From Saprospiraceae bacterium (GTDB lineage Bacteria; Bacteroidota; Bacteroidia; Chitinophagales; Saprospiraceae), in contig JANQHF010000080.1 in the NCBI GenBank assembly GCA_028282725.1, positions 1-64,000 on the forward strand: 64,000 bases of DNA, given 5' to 3'. Numbering within the stretch: the stretch's first letter is position 1; each line of letters opens with the position of its first letter. The notes under the pieces are model-generated. The model worked only from the letters and a program-made list of their open reading frames with translations, had not been told where the DNA came from and did not search any database. The translations under genes and the position numbers were made by a program. Of the stretch, positions 53,927 to 63,596 are shown piece by piece.

Positions 53927-55603
53927 ATGTCGATTATTGACTGGGTTGTTTTGCTGATCACACTTTTCGTTATCGTGATCTATGGCATGTGGAAGACCCG
54001 TAGTCAAAAAAACCTCGAAAATTATCTACTCGCCAGCAAGAAAGCAAAATGGTGGACAGTCGGTTTGTCCGTGATGGCCACCCAGGCGTCTGCAATAACT
54101 TTTTTATCTACTCCCGGTCAAGCCTTTGATGATGGAATGCGTTTCGTCCAATTTTATTTTGGTTTACCCATCGCCATGGTTATCATCTGCATCACTTTTA
54201 TCCCGATTTATAACCGACTTAAAGTATACACGGCTTATGAATACCTCGAAAACCGATTTGGTCGCAATACTCGATTATTTACTGCCTTTCTTTTCTTACT
54301 ACAACGAGGTCTGGCTGCAGGAATAACCATTTATGCTCCTGCTATCGTCTTGTCTTCAGTACTGGATGTCAGTTTGAGTTCAATGGTTTTTCTCATAGGA
54401 GGTCTCGTCATACTATATACAGTCTCAGGTGGGACTGAAGCTGTGAATATTACCCAGAAGTACCAGATGCTCATCATCTTTCTTGGCTTATTCATAGCCT
54501 TCGGTATTATCGTCAATAGCCTTCCTCAGGACATATCATTTACAAATGCTCTGGATATAGCCGGAGTCTCCGGTAAAATGAATATTCTTGATTTTAGCTT
54601 TAACCTTGAAGACCGTTATACTTTTTGGACCGGAATTATCGGGGGAAGTTTCCTTGCTCTCTCCTATTTCGGAACGGATCAGAGCCAGGTGCAACGTTAC
54701 CTTACCGGAGCGAATATTTCGGAGTCGCGCTTCGGACTGTTATTCAATGCTCTGTTTAAAGTCCCCATGCAGTTCTTCATTTTATTGGTCGGTGTTATGG
54801 TCTTTGTTTTTTACCAATTCAACAGTTCACCGATCTTCTTTAATGATCAGGTAAAAGATGAAATCTATGTGACCCCATCAGCTGACGCATTCCGGTCTCT
54901 GGAAAAGGATCTGTTGGAATTGGAGTCTGTTAAATCAGAACTATTCCGTGACTACCTGGATTCACCTCAGGATGAAGATGTAGTTCAGAGGATTAAGGGC
55001 ATGGTTGTCGAGGAAAGAGCATTAAGGGATGAGGCCAAGGCGCTCATCAATGCCGGACTGCCTAAGGCAGAATCCAATGATAAAGACTTTGTGTTTATTC
55101 ATTTCATATTGAATCAATTGCCACGAGGCTTGATTGGCTTGCTGCTCGCAGTGTTCTTTTGCGCCGCTATGTCCAGTACGGCATCAGAGTTGAATGCACT
55201 GGGCTCTACCTCACTGATTGACTTTTACAAACGCATATTCAGGACAGAGGAGAGCCAGGAGCATTATGTGAAGGCCGCAAAAGGACTTACCATTTTTTGG
55301 GGAATTGTGGCCATTGCATTTGCGTCCATTGCCTCCCTTTTCGAGAATCTCATTCAATTCGTCAATATTATCGGATCCCTCTTTTACGGCACCATATTGG
55401 GAATATTCCTGGCTGCTTTTTATATGAAGCGGATTTCAGGACTTGCTGTGCTCATTGCAGCAGTGATCTCAGAATTCATCGTCATCATCATATATAGAAT
55501 GGACGTAGTGGCCTATCTATGGTTGAATTTGATTGGCTGTGCTTCTGTAATTCTCATATCGATGTTGATCCAAATACTTTTTCCGGTAAAGAGTGAAGTT
55601 TGA
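53927..55603 (+). CDS. SSS-family sodium:solute symporter
   Basis: A 558-residue LeuT-fold transporter with about 13 membrane segments. The N-terminal ENYLLASKKAKWWTVGLSVMATQASAITFLSTPG and the GTDQSQVQRYLTGANISESRFG loop are family signatures. An extra hydrophilic loop (about 305-385) lies between late helices, a feature of some bacterial sugar or sialic-acid transporters. It is cotranscribed with the PIG-L deacetylase and the small membrane peptide and may import the deacetylated product. The substrate is unknown. Confidence 0.9.
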   Translation: MSIIDWVVLLITLFVIVIYGMWKTRSQKNLENYLLASKKAKWWTVGLSVMATQASAITFLSTPGQAFDDGMRFVQFYFGLPIAMVIICITFIPIYNRLKVYTAYEYLENRFGRNTRLFTAFLFLLQRGLAAGITIYAPAIVLSSVLDVSLSSMVFLIGGLVILYTVSGGTEAVNITQKYQMLIIFLGLFIAFGIIVNSLPQDISFTNALDIAGVSGKMNILDFSFNLEDRYTFWTGIIGGSFLALSYFGTDQSQVQRYLTGANISESRFGLLFNALFKVPMQFFILLVGVMVFVFYQFNSSPIFFNDQVKDEIYVTPSADAFRSLEKDLLELESVKSELFRDYLDSPQDEDVVQRIKGMVVEERALRDEAKALINAGLPKAESNDKDFVFIHFILNQLPRGLIGLLLAVFFCAAMSSTASELNALGSTSLIDFYKRIFRTEESQEHYVKAAKGLTIFWGIVAIAFASIASLFENLIQFVNIIGSLFYGTILGIFLAAFYMKRISGLAVLIAAVISEFIVIIIYRMDVVAYLWLNLIGCASVILISMLIQILFPVKSEV

Positions 55604-55791
55604 TTCACTTTCTTACCAATCCCGACCACCACTCACTATCCTGGAATGGGGCCTCACACATAAGTACAAGACTGGTGACTATCAGTATATCAGAAGATTT
55701 GAAGGATACATAAGAACAACAAATGTTGCAAAAGGAGAAAATTCCAAGTCCCAATCAGAATAATTCCTACATTGGCAAAAAATAAATTGGA

Positions 55792-56853
55792 ATGGATCGT
55801 CTGAAGGTGCTCGTTGTAGGTTGCGGAAACATGGGAAAATCACATGCCAGGGCCTACCATAAAATTCCGGAGTTTGAAATTGTCGGATTGATTTCGCGCA
55901 GACCGGAAAGCAGAGAAGCACTTTCCGGGGAATTAGGAGGATATCCCTGTTATTCATCACTGGATGAAGCATTGAGTGATACCAACCCTGATGTTGTGTC
56001 GATCAATACCTATCCCGATACTCATGCAGAATATGTCAAAAAGTGTCTGTCTGCCGGTGCGCATGTATTCGTAGAGAAACCTCTTGCCAATACTGTTGAA
56101 GAAGCACAATCATTGGTCGACCTGGCTACTGAAAAGAATCTGAAGATGGTCATAGGCTATATTTTGCGGGTACATCCGGCATGGGAGCAGTTCATCAACA
56201 TAGCACAGTCTTTGGGCAAACCGCTGGTCATGCGTATGAACCTGAATCAACAAAGCAGCGGAAGCACTTGGGAGACACATAAACAATTGATGCAATCCAT
56301 GTCCCCTATCGTTGATTGCGGTGTGCATTATGTAGACGTCATGTGTCTCATGACAGGGGCACGACCTGTCCGTGTCGGTGCCATTGGCGCTAAGCTGACG
56401 GACGAAATTGCTGAGGACATGTACAATTATGGGCAATTGCAAGTGGTCTTTGACGACGGATCCGTTGGCTGGTATGAAGCGGGCTGGGGCCCTATGATGA
56501 GTGAGACAGCGTTTTTCGTGAAAGATGTAATCGGTCCCGGAGGATGCGTGAGCATCATCGATAAAGACAAAGGAGAATCCGACGATGTCGATAGTCACAG
56601 CAAGACCGGAGGATTATTGGTCCACTATAGTAAGACGGATGAACAGGGCAACTTTACGGAAAAAGACCAACTGATCAGCACCGAGGATGAGCCCACTCAT
56701 GACGAATTGTGTTATCTCGAACAAATGGTCCTGTTAAAAGCCATTCAGGAGGATCAGGACCTTGGTGATCACATGCGCGATGCAGTGAACAGTCTCAAGA
56801 TTGTGCTGGCTGCTGATGAATCATTCAAAACGGGGAAAGTAGTTGATTTATAA
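55792..56853 (+). CDS. Gfo/Idh/MocA-family oxidoreductase
   Basis: A 353-residue NAD(P)-dependent sugar or cyclitol dehydrogenase. The Rossmann start KVLVVGCGNMGKSHARAYHK and the EKPLAN motif (Glu95-Lys96-Pro97) are present, followed by the C-terminal substrate domain with DCGVHYVDVMCLMTG. There is no signal peptide. It is 188 bases downstream of the symporter, so cotranscription is possible but not compelling. It overlaps the convergent aroK by 6 bases. Confidence 0.91.
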   Translation: MDRLKVLVVGCGNMGKSHARAYHKIPEFEIVGLISRRPESREALSGELGGYPCYSSLDEALSDTNPDVVSINTYPDTHAEYVKKCLSAGAHVFVEKPLANTVEEAQSLVDLATEKNLKMVIGYILRVHPAWEQFINIAQSLGKPLVMRMNLNQQSSGSTWETHKQLMQSMSPIVDCGVHYVDVMCLMTGARPVRVGAIGAKLTDEIAEDMYNYGQLQVVFDDGSVGWYEAGWGPMMSETAFFVKDVIGPGGCVSIIDKDKGESDDVDSHSKTGGLLVHYSKTDEQGNFTEKDQLISTEDEPTHDELCYLEQMVLLKAIQEDQDLGDHMRDAVNSLKIVLAADESFKTGKVVDL

Positions 56854-57366
56854 ATCGACCATTTTTTCGATTATTCCAATGACGATCTCTTCCGGCTTGG
56901 GTTCAATGGAAAAAGTGAAATGGGCTTGCTGGTAGTAGGTCAATCTCTTGTCCAGATGCTTTTCAATAAATGATGTCAATTCCGAAGGATCCTTGTCCTT
57001 GATCAATGGACGGGTATTCAATCCTTCAGCCAGGAGTCTTTGGGCCAGGGTTATCGGACTTCCTTCCAAATAGATTACCATTCCATGATCCTTCATAACC
57101 TTCATATTGTCATAATAACAGGGTACACCTCCTCCTGTCGCAATGACAGTTTCCTCTTTCAATGTAGTGGCATACAGTGCACTTGCTTCCAGAACTCTGA
57201 AATCTTCCTCCCCATAAAATCTGAAGAGATCGTGAATCGTGTATCCAGACCTCTTCCTGATTGATGTATCCAGATCTATGAATGCCCAATTTAGTTGCTC
57301 GGCGAGTAATCTTCCGACGGTAGTCTTTCCGGAACCCATGTAACCGATCAAATAGATTCTTTTCAA
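56848..57366 (-). CDS. aroK: Shikimate kinase
   Basis: The 172-residue enzyme phosphorylates shikimate. Walker A GYMGSGKTTVG (8-18), DLDTSIRKRSGYTIHDLF (shikimate-binding Asp and Arg), FRVLEASAL and ATGGGVPCY are present, as is the RPLI lid motif. Length is normal for the family. It is divergent from yajC. Confidence 0.94.
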   Translation of the reverse strand: MKRIYLIGYMGSGKTTVGRLLAEQLNWAFIDLDTSIRKRSGYTIHDLFRFYGEEDFRVLEASALYATTLKEETVIATGGGVPCYYDNMKVMKDHGMVIYLEGSPITLAQRLLAEGLNTRPLIKDKDPSELTSFIEKHLDKRLTYYQQAHFTFSIEPKPEEIVIGIIEKMVDL

Positions 57367-57377
57367 GTCCTTTTTAG

Positions 57378-57385
57378 TATGTTTG
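57378..57385 (+). promoter_or_regulatory. Candidate -7 box for yajC
   Basis: TATGTTTG matches TAnnTTTG and lies 22 bases before the yajC ATG at 57408. No TTG was seen at the usual -33 distance. Confidence 0.4.
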
Positions 57386-57407
57386 CGCGAAGATAAAAGA
57401 AGCTTTT

Positions 57408-57701
57408 ATGATCCTTCAAGCAGATCCCGGGGCGATGATTGGTAACTTTCTTCCATTGATCCTTATCGTAGTTGTAATGTACCTGTTTTTTATTCGCCCT
57501 ACAGCCAAAAAACAAAAAGCTCAGTCCAAATTTGTCAATGAACTCAAAAAAGGTGACAAAGTCGCTACATCCTCAGGCATCATTGGCACAATTACCAAAT
57601 TAGATGAAAAAACAGCGACCTTACAAATTAGTCAAAAGGGCTATGTTGATGTGCTGAGATCTACCATCTCCAACGAACTAACCGAAGAATTGAATAAATA
57701 A
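57408..57701 (+). CDS. yajC: Preprotein translocase accessory subunit YajC
   Basis: A 97-residue protein of the SecDF-YajC holotranslocon. One membrane helix (about 12-30) is followed by the signature FIRPTAKKQKAQ. A KGDKVATSSGIIGTITKLDE stretch forms the small beta domain, and the end is short and charged. It is not next to secDF here. Confidence 0.93.
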   Translation: MILQADPGAMIGNFLPLILIVVVMYLFFIRPTAKKQKAQSKFVNELKKGDKVATSSGIIGTITKLDEKTATLQISQKGYVDVLRSTISNELTEELNK

Positions 57702-57834
57702 AGGTATACCCGGGTTCGTCTCCATTCATAAAGATTTCACTTGTGTTGTTGTTTGTATTAGAATAATCTGTAATACATTTAACGTGCATTGTTTTTTAAA
57801 TGAAATGTAGAATCAATACACTATACAGGTCAAA

Positions 57835-58173
57835 ATGAACAAGCGGGGAATAGTCAAGGATTACGACAAACTTGACGAAGCTATTCAACAACAGATCAAA
57901 TTGAATTACCCTCATGGGTTTGATCGACACCTGTTTACCCTTAAGAACATTGAAGGTAAGTTTGTAAGCGCCTTACCTCTTGAAACCGATAATCGGTATT
58001 ACCTGGTCAGAATGTCAAAGGAACTGGCACAAGAAATCATTCAGGAAGATGATGATTACGATGATGATGGCCACTTAAAGGAAAACATCAAAGTGGAATA
58101 CCAAGAAAAGTACGAGGAGATTCCGGAAAAGGAATTAATGAAAATGAACGAAAGTGATGATGAAGATTCATAA
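57835..58173 (+). CDS. Acidic hypothetical protein
   Basis: A 112-residue soluble protein. Residues 1-75 appear folded (DYDKLDEAIQQQIKLNYPHG, FVSALPLETDNRYYLVRMS). The C-terminus is strongly acidic (EDDDYDDDGHLKENIKVEYQ, ending in NESDDEDS). No enzyme motif was recognised; similar short proteins occur in many Bacteroidota. It is monocistronic, with a terminator 20 bases past the stop. Its function is unknown. Confidence 0.8.
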   Translation: MNKRGIVKDYDKLDEAIQQQIKLNYPHGFDRHLFTLKNIEGKFVSALPLETDNRYYLVRMSKELAQEIIQEDDDYDDDGHLKENIKVEYQEKYEEIPEKELMKMNESDDEDS

Positions 58174-58189
58174 ATATCTTCATCCATAA

Positions 58190-58225
58190 AAAAAGGCAAT
58201 CGGATGATGATTGCCTTTCTTATTT
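58190..58225. terminator. Bidirectional intrinsic terminator
   Basis: AAAGGCAATC pairs with GATTGCCTTT around a seven-base loop, with A- and T-rich flanks on both sides. It lies between the convergent acidic protein and DUF1573 genes and can serve both. Confidence 0.85.
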
Positions 58226-58240
58226 TATGTTTTCTTCACA

Positions 58241-58768
58241 TTAGCTCGCCGGGGCATCGGGTTTGAATACCTTTCCTTTGATGTAGAGGTAAGTATTTGC
58301 CGGATCGGTATTCGCAGTAATTGTAACGCGCTTATTCTCTGCACGTCCGCCTTCAGCAACCGTTTTACCTTTTCCGCGTGAATCATACTGAACTTTGATT
58401 ATTCCTTCTCCTCCTACTGGAATTGGTTCCCTTGGCCAATCGGGAACTGTACATCCGCAAGATCCTTGTGCTTTGGAAATTACCAAAGGTTCCTTTCCAG
58501 TATTTTTGAAAGCAAACTCGTGGGTAATTTTGTCTCCTTCCTGGATTTCACCGAAGTCGAATTCAGTCACAGGAAAAGAAATTGCTGTGAGTGGGCCGAC
58601 AGGAACTGTTTCAGCAGGAGTTGCAGCTGGCGTTTGAGTAGTTGGCGCAGGAGTAGTTGTTTGAGTACTTGCTAAACTTTCTCTTGCAGCATTGTCGCTG
58701 TTATTTTTACAGGCAACAGTAAGGGCAACGGCGGCTGCAACAAAAAGAAATAATTTCAATGATTTCAT
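58241..58768 (-). CDS. DUF1573 lipoprotein
   Basis: A 175-residue lipoprotein (LFLFVAAAVALTVAC, Cys20) with a Thr/Pro/Ala-rich linker (about 35-60). The DUF1573 Ig-like domain follows: FDFGEIQEGDKITHEFAFKN, GSCGCTVPDWPREPI and a final TNTYLYIKG-like strand. The SCGCT motif is the family hallmark. The function of the domain is not established; it is widespread in Bacteroidota envelopes. It is transcribed alone, with a candidate -7 box upstream. Confidence 0.9.
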   Translation of the reverse strand: MKSLKLFLFVAAAVALTVACKNNSDNAARESLASTQTTTPAPTTQTPAATPAETVPVGPLTAISFPVTEFDFGEIQEGDKITHEFAFKNTGKEPLVISKAQGSCGCTVPDWPREPIPVGGEGIIKVQYDSRGKGKTVAEGGRAENKRVTITANTDPANTYLYIKGKVFKPDAPAS

Positions 58769-58803
58769 TATTCGTATTATTAATTAATTGAATGATTACG
58801 ATA

Positions 58804-58811
58804 CAAACTTA
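58804..58811 (-). promoter_or_regulatory. Candidate -7 box for the DUF1573 gene
   Basis: On the minus strand TAAGTTTG matches TAnnTTTG, 35 bases before the ATG. A TTG lies only 14 bases upstream of it, shorter than usual spacing. Confidence 0.4.
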
Positions 58812-58868
58812 GAACTTGCTGTAGTCAATAAAAATGATTGATACAACGGTTAACAACGCATTAACAGG

Positions 58869-60506
58869 CTAACGATTGTCCACCCATTCCGAAAATTTCT
58901 CAAGCGAATAGGTATTCAGGCAATGTCTGGATTGCACCAGAGCTTTTCTGGCAGCACTCACGCCAAATTGAATGTCCTCAATACCTTTTGTACTGTGTGC
59001 ATCCGGATTTATTGAGATCAGGGTTCCCTTTTCGATGGCGTAAGGAATCCACGTCCAATCGAGGTCCAGTCGGTAAGGGTTGGCATTGAGTTCTATTACG
59101 ACATTGTGCTCTGCACAAGCATCGATTACGGCCATATGATCAATGGGATAACCCGCTCGTGATAACAACAATCTACCGGTAGGGTGCCCAAGGATCCGGG
59201 TAGAGGGATTTTCTACAGCCTTGATGATCCGGTCAGTGGCTTTTGCTTCTTCCATTTTCAGATTCGAATGAATCGATGCAATGACCACTTCGAATTTTTC
59301 CAGAATTTCCTGTCCATAATCCAATTGTCCGTCATACAGGATGTCACTCTCAATTCCTTTAAATATCCGGAAGTCTGACCATTGTTGATTCAGGGAATCG
59401 ATTTCCTCCATCTGTTTCAGGACCTCGGGTTCGCGCAGTCCATTTGCATAAAAAGCAGATTTTGAATGATCCGAGATCACCAGGTATTCATACCCCAGCT
59501 GTCTGCAGGTTTCAGCCATTTCCGACATTGAATTTGCACCGTCACTATAGGTGGAGTGCGTGTGAACAACACCTTTTATATCACCTGTGCGGACCAATGA
59601 AAAACCGGGCGTTTGGAAAGCATCGATAGCCGTAGCTCGCTCTCTCGATTCTGGTGGAATAAACGAAATTCCTGCCTCTCTCATCAATTGATCTTCATTT
59701 GCAGGCATTTTGATATGCTTAAACCTCTTATTCCATTCATCCAGGAATTCAGAGGATGCAGATCCTTTAAAAAGATGTTCTTCAAAATCTTCCGGCCGAA
59801 CAAATTCATAATGGACTGTTGTCCCTTTAAAACTTGCCTGTTCTTCCCCTGATTCATAAAATTCCACATCCTCGAGAAAGGCCATGACCATATCTCCATC
59901 GGTGGTGCCAATAATGTCAATGGAATGTACGATCTGATTTTGACGTCGAATATCGTTTATGAATTCAAATTTTCCTTCGTCAAATTGAGATCTGAGCAAG
60001 TGGATGAGCTCTTCTGCTTCATGGAGGACGTGGCCAAAGAGGTATTTTCCCTGGGCATCCAGGTAGTAGATCAACTTTTGTCTTAAATCTTCCTGGGTCT
60101 TGGTGCCAAAACCCTTCAAATCGACCAGACGGTTTTCCTCGCACGCATATAATAGCTCACCCGGTGATTCAATTTCCAGGTCCTTCCAAATGGACAGGAT
60201 TTTTTTAGATCCCAAGCCCTTTATTTGCAACAACTCCACTATACCCGGAGGTGTCTGGCTTAAATACCTTTCTAGGGTACTGATTTTCCCATGCTTCTTG
60301 TATTCTTCGATCTTATCGGCGATGTTTTTACCGATGCCCTTTATGCTCAGCAATTCTTCGCGTGACAGGCTGATCAATTCATCAGGGAGTCTTCTGATGG
60401 TATTGTATGCACCGAAATAAGACCTGATTTTAAAAGGATTTTCACCTTGCAATTCCATCACTTTACCGAGGAGATTGAATAGGCTTGCAATTTTTTTATT
60501 CGTCAT
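58869..60506 (-). CDS. polX: DNA polymerase/3'-5' exonuclease PolX
   Basis: 545 residues. N-terminal HhH motifs (LLSIKGIGKNIADKI, LLQIKGLGSKKI, LVDLKGFGTKTQEDL) are followed by a polymerase-beta-like region. The C-terminal PHP exonuclease domain begins near residue 315 with VHTHSTYSDGANSM and continues with ISDHSKS, GIESDIL, SIHSNL and HPTGRLL, supplying the metal-binding His and Asp residues. PolX repairs small gaps. The polymerase-like part lacks an obvious GSxxR...DxD pair, so it may act mainly as a nuclease, as in other Bacteroidota. Confidence 0.91.
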   Translation of the reverse strand: MTNKKIASLFNLLGKVMELQGENPFKIRSYFGAYNTIRRLPDELISLSREELLSIKGIGKNIADKIEEYKKHGKISTLERYLSQTPPGIVELLQIKGLGSKKILSIWKDLEIESPGELLYACEENRLVDLKGFGTKTQEDLRQKLIYYLDAQGKYLFGHVLHEAEELIHLLRSQFDEGKFEFINDIRRQNQIVHSIDIIGTTDGDMVMAFLEDVEFYESGEEQASFKGTTVHYEFVRPEDFEEHLFKGSASSEFLDEWNKRFKHIKMPANEDQLMREAGISFIPPESRERATAIDAFQTPGFSLVRTGDIKGVVHTHSTYSDGANSMSEMAETCRQLGYEYLVISDHSKSAFYANGLREPEVLKQMEEIDSLNQQWSDFRIFKGIESDILYDGQLDYGQEILEKFEVVIASIHSNLKMEEAKATDRIIKAVENPSTRILGHPTGRLLLSRAGYPIDHMAVIDACAEHNVVIELNANPYRLDLDWTWIPYAIEKGTLISINPDAHSTKGIEDIQFGVSAARKALVQSRHCLNTYSLEKFSEWVDNR

Positions 60507-60590
60507 TGAGACTGTTTGAGGTTCAAAGATGACGATAGCAGTGCAAATTCTTTGATAAAATCTATAATTTCGTATACAAAATATTCATAT

Positions 60591-61175
60591 ATGAGCTTTT
60601 GTAAGAATTTGATCATGGCCACCCTCTTTTTCACTTTATTGGCGTGTAATCCGGGATCTGTCATCGGTGACAAATACGATCTCAAGGGGTATTATACCGA
60701 CAATATCGGTGGTAGTGCAATCTCCGCCATCTACCTCGACGAAATGAATCTCCCCTTGTCCAAAGGTCATGTGATTGGTGGAGTGAGAACAGGTGCCTGG
60801 ACAACGTATCATCCCAACTCGAACAAGATCAAGACGATTACCAATTATATCAATGGGAAAAAGAATGGTCCCGAACTGACTTTTTCAGAAAGAGGACAAA
60901 TTGAGGTATTGGCAGAATATCGAAATGATGCTCTTCATGGTCTGAGTGCAAACTATAGAAATGGACGCACGCTCAACGAGACCACCTACCTGGAAGGCGT
61001 CATGGATGGCCCATTTGCCATTTATGATGACAGCAATGGGAAGATCCAAAGGAGTGGCTATTTCAAGAATGGAAAGCAACATGGCGAATTCTTATTCTAT
61101 GATGGTAATGGGAATATTACCCTGCGATATGAATATGAAAATGGAGAAAAGGTCAGCGGAGGAATTGTCGAATAG
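60591..61175 (+). CDS. MORN-type repeat lipoprotein
   Basis: A 194-residue lipoprotein (MATLFFTLLAC, following MSFCKNLI) with YwqK-like MORN repeats: GVRTGAWTTYHPNSNKIKTI, NGKKNGPELTFSERGQIEVL, GVMDGPFAIYDDSNGKIQRS and NGKQHGEFLFYDGNGNITLR. Such repeats form surface beta sheets used in binding. The ATG at 60591 is selected because it gives the lipoprotein signal. The function is unknown. It is divergent from polX. Confidence 0.82.
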   Translation: MSFCKNLIMATLFFTLLACNPGSVIGDKYDLKGYYTDNIGGSAISAIYLDEMNLPLSKGHVIGGVRTGAWTTYHPNSNKIKTITNYINGKKNGPELTFSERGQIEVLAEYRNDALHGLSANYRNGRTLNETTYLEGVMDGPFAIYDDSNGKIQRSGYFKNGKQHGEFLFYDGNGNITLRYEYENGEKVSGGIVE

Positions 61176-61287
61176 AATTGAACATACATTTCACTTTATA
61201 TAGCGAGTTATCAGAAACTTACATATTATAAATTATTATATATAGAGATATTTATTATATCTTAGAGCCGGATTTAATGATACGGCA

Positions 61288-63579
61288 ATGTCGAAGTGTA
61301 TGCTATCACCTGTTCTAGCTGATATGTTGGCAGCTGAATCTTCATCTGATATTTACAGTGTGGAAATATCGGATGCAGGGATGCTTAAGGAATTCTTTGC
61401 TCAGAAACTCACGCAAAGTCTGTTGAAGAAGCAACGGTTACTCGTAGTGATTCCGGATAAGATGAGTGTATCCGTACCTTCAAAAATCCTTTCCAATTAC
61501 AATCTGGCACATTATTCTTGTGCCTTCCAAAATAACGATGTAACGGATGTATTGTTATCAGAACGGGTAAGACTGCTGGCATCATTAAGTGAAATCCCAC
61601 TCTTGCGTCAGGAATATGGCCACATCCAATTGAAATTCAAAGACATAGCCAATAAAGTCCACGAGACACTCCTATTGATCAATAAGGCGGGCATAAAGAA
61701 TCCTTCGTTCAAGCAAATGTTGCTCTCTACGAAAGAAAAACCCAAATCAGAACTACCCGAATCGGTTGTCGAATCCATAGCTTCGGTGAACATCAATCCG
61801 ACTGTCCTCGACCAGATCGCTTCCCTGCAAAGCATGTATCAGCCACACTTTTTCTATATGCAACACAGTTCTCGTCTGACCAATGCCTGTCTGGAAGATC
61901 ACGAGGCTTATCATTTTGCGATAGAAGAGATGTCTTCCATTCAAAAGGCCATGTACAAAAATGTTATGGCCATAGAGAAGGAGTTATATCAAATGAAAAA
62001 GATCATTTCCTTTGAGGTAGAAGAGGAACTTGCCAAATGGTCCAAGATTAAAGAAGAGTTGCAGGAAGCCTTTTTGGACTACGAACTTGAGAATATGCCA
62101 TCCTCTTTTGAAGAAAAAGGTTTTCCTATTGTTCAAAAATTGAAGGGTTGGAAATATTTGAAAATCAACCTGGAAATCATAGCCGAAAAAGGATGGGGTC
62201 AGGTTTCAAAATTACTCTCCGTTATGGATGCAGTGATGGAAGCTGCACCAACATCCATCAATACCTACTTCGAAGAATACGTCAGAAAATTGAGCCCATT
62301 TCATACGATGAATGAAACTCTTGATGAACAAGTGTCCGAAGCCTTCAAATTGTTACAGGCGGTAAATTCTTCAAAATATATTGAATTTCATTGCAAGCCC
62401 CAATTCTTACAATTGGATGCCCTGATCAATGGTATAAAAGAAACATATCAACAAATTCTAATTTGCAAAAATGCCTTGAGTGATTCCGAGTTCATGCGAT
62501 TTAAAAGGCTATTGTACGATATCAATGTCGAATCAGAGGTAATCCAATGTTTATTATCTCTGGAAAATGGATCGTGGCAGGACATTATAGAATATTATGG
62601 GTTACAAAGTCACCTCAATGCCAATTATAGCACCCAAATGTGTAGATTGGAAGACTGGTATCGGGATCTAAATTCTTGCTACCTCAATTTGAAACACGTT
62701 GAAAATAAAGAATTGCACAACAGATGGTGTTCTCAACGACAACAGTCATTGACCAACATAAAGAACACCAATTGGGAAATGTATCAGGACTTATTTCAAA
62801 AAGAAAAGAAAGACTTCTCCTTTCAATATTTGATGAGTAAATTAGGCAACGACCTTCAGAACTTTTTTCCAATTATGATAGCGCATGAGTCTGACATTAA
62901 ATATGTCATGACCCACCCATGTTTGGAATTTGATGAAGCTCTATTCCTTGATTTGAAAGACATAAGTATTACCGATGTCAGTCTGATGCAAGACAAACGA
63001 GTCAATACCACCATAGCCAGTACATACAATCTAGATGTAGAGGATCTGATGAATCAGTTCGGTGTCATTAAAAGCTATTGCAGCGATCCAAGAGTAGAAC
63101 AATCCAAAATTCTTGAGTCCCTCGAACAATCTCGGCGCTACCGATACGCTCTCGACTTGTCCGGCCTAATCGCAAATCAAATAGATTCTGCCAATATTTA
63201 TAAAATTCACGGTACCACTATTATCTCTTGTGTCGATGAAAAGCTTGATAAGAAAATCCGGGAAAAAATGAATGTCTCCGCTGCGAATATTCTCCATACA
63301 GCAACCAAGGACATTTCCAATTTTGTTGAAACCCTCCTGCACTATGATGATCTCATCCTGATTATCGAAAATAATCTCCTGAACGATCATCATGGTTTTT
63401 CCATTCTCTGGCAGCAATCCATAGTCGAATTGATTCGCGATTCGGGAATCAAGGTATGTAATATGAATACGTATGAACTGTACCAGGATGCTCAAAGTGC
63501 TTTGGAAGATTTAATCAAAGAGATTAATCCGGCCAGAATTGTGGAACCAAAAGAGGAATTAGATACCTTGCATCAATAG
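61288..63579 (+). CDS. Probable catalytically dead superfamily-1 helicase relative
   Basis: A 763-residue cytoplasmic protein, mostly helical. Residues 31-82 (GMLKEFFAQKLTQSLLKKQR, LLVVIPDKMSVSVP) align by eye with the segment that follows Walker A in DUF4011-type SF1 helicases, which reads GKSQTI...GKKVLFVSEKMAALEV. The GPPGTGK loop itself is replaced by ISDAG. Around residues 510-560, KLGNDLQNFFPIMIAHESDI and FDEALFLDLKDIS mirror the helicase stretch ending FDLVIFDEASQ, but the Walker B DE has become DL. The C-terminal helicase motifs were not found. ATP hydrolysis is therefore unlikely. A scaffold role is possible. Confidence 0.72.
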   Translation: MSKCMLSPVLADMLAAESSSDIYSVEISDAGMLKEFFAQKLTQSLLKKQRLLVVIPDKMSVSVPSKILSNYNLAHYSCAFQNNDVTDVLLSERVRLLASLSEIPLLRQEYGHIQLKFKDIANKVHETLLLINKAGIKNPSFKQMLLSTKEKPKSELPESVVESIASVNINPTVLDQIASLQSMYQPHFFYMQHSSRLTNACLEDHEAYHFAIEEMSSIQKAMYKNVMAIEKELYQMKKIISFEVEEELAKWSKIKEELQEAFLDYELENMPSSFEEKGFPIVQKLKGWKYLKINLEIIAEKGWGQVSKLLSVMDAVMEAAPTSINTYFEEYVRKLSPFHTMNETLDEQVSEAFKLLQAVNSSKYIEFHCKPQFLQLDALINGIKETYQQILICKNALSDSEFMRFKRLLYDINVESEVIQCLLSLENGSWQDIIEYYGLQSHLNANYSTQMCRLEDWYRDLNSCYLNLKHVENKELHNRWCSQRQQSLTNIKNTNWEMYQDLFQKEKKDFSFQYLMSKLGNDLQNFFPIMIAHESDIKYVMTHPCLEFDEALFLDLKDISITDVSLMQDKRVNTTIASTYNLDVEDLMNQFGVIKSYCSDPRVEQSKILESLEQSRRYRYALDLSGLIANQIDSANIYKIHGTTIISCVDEKLDKKIREKMNVSAANILHTATKDISNFVETLLHYDDLILIIENNLLNDHHGFSILWQQSIVELIRDSGIKVCNMNTYELYQDAQSALEDLIKEINPARIVEPKEELDTLHQ

Positions 63580-63596
63580 TATCCAAGCATGATTTC

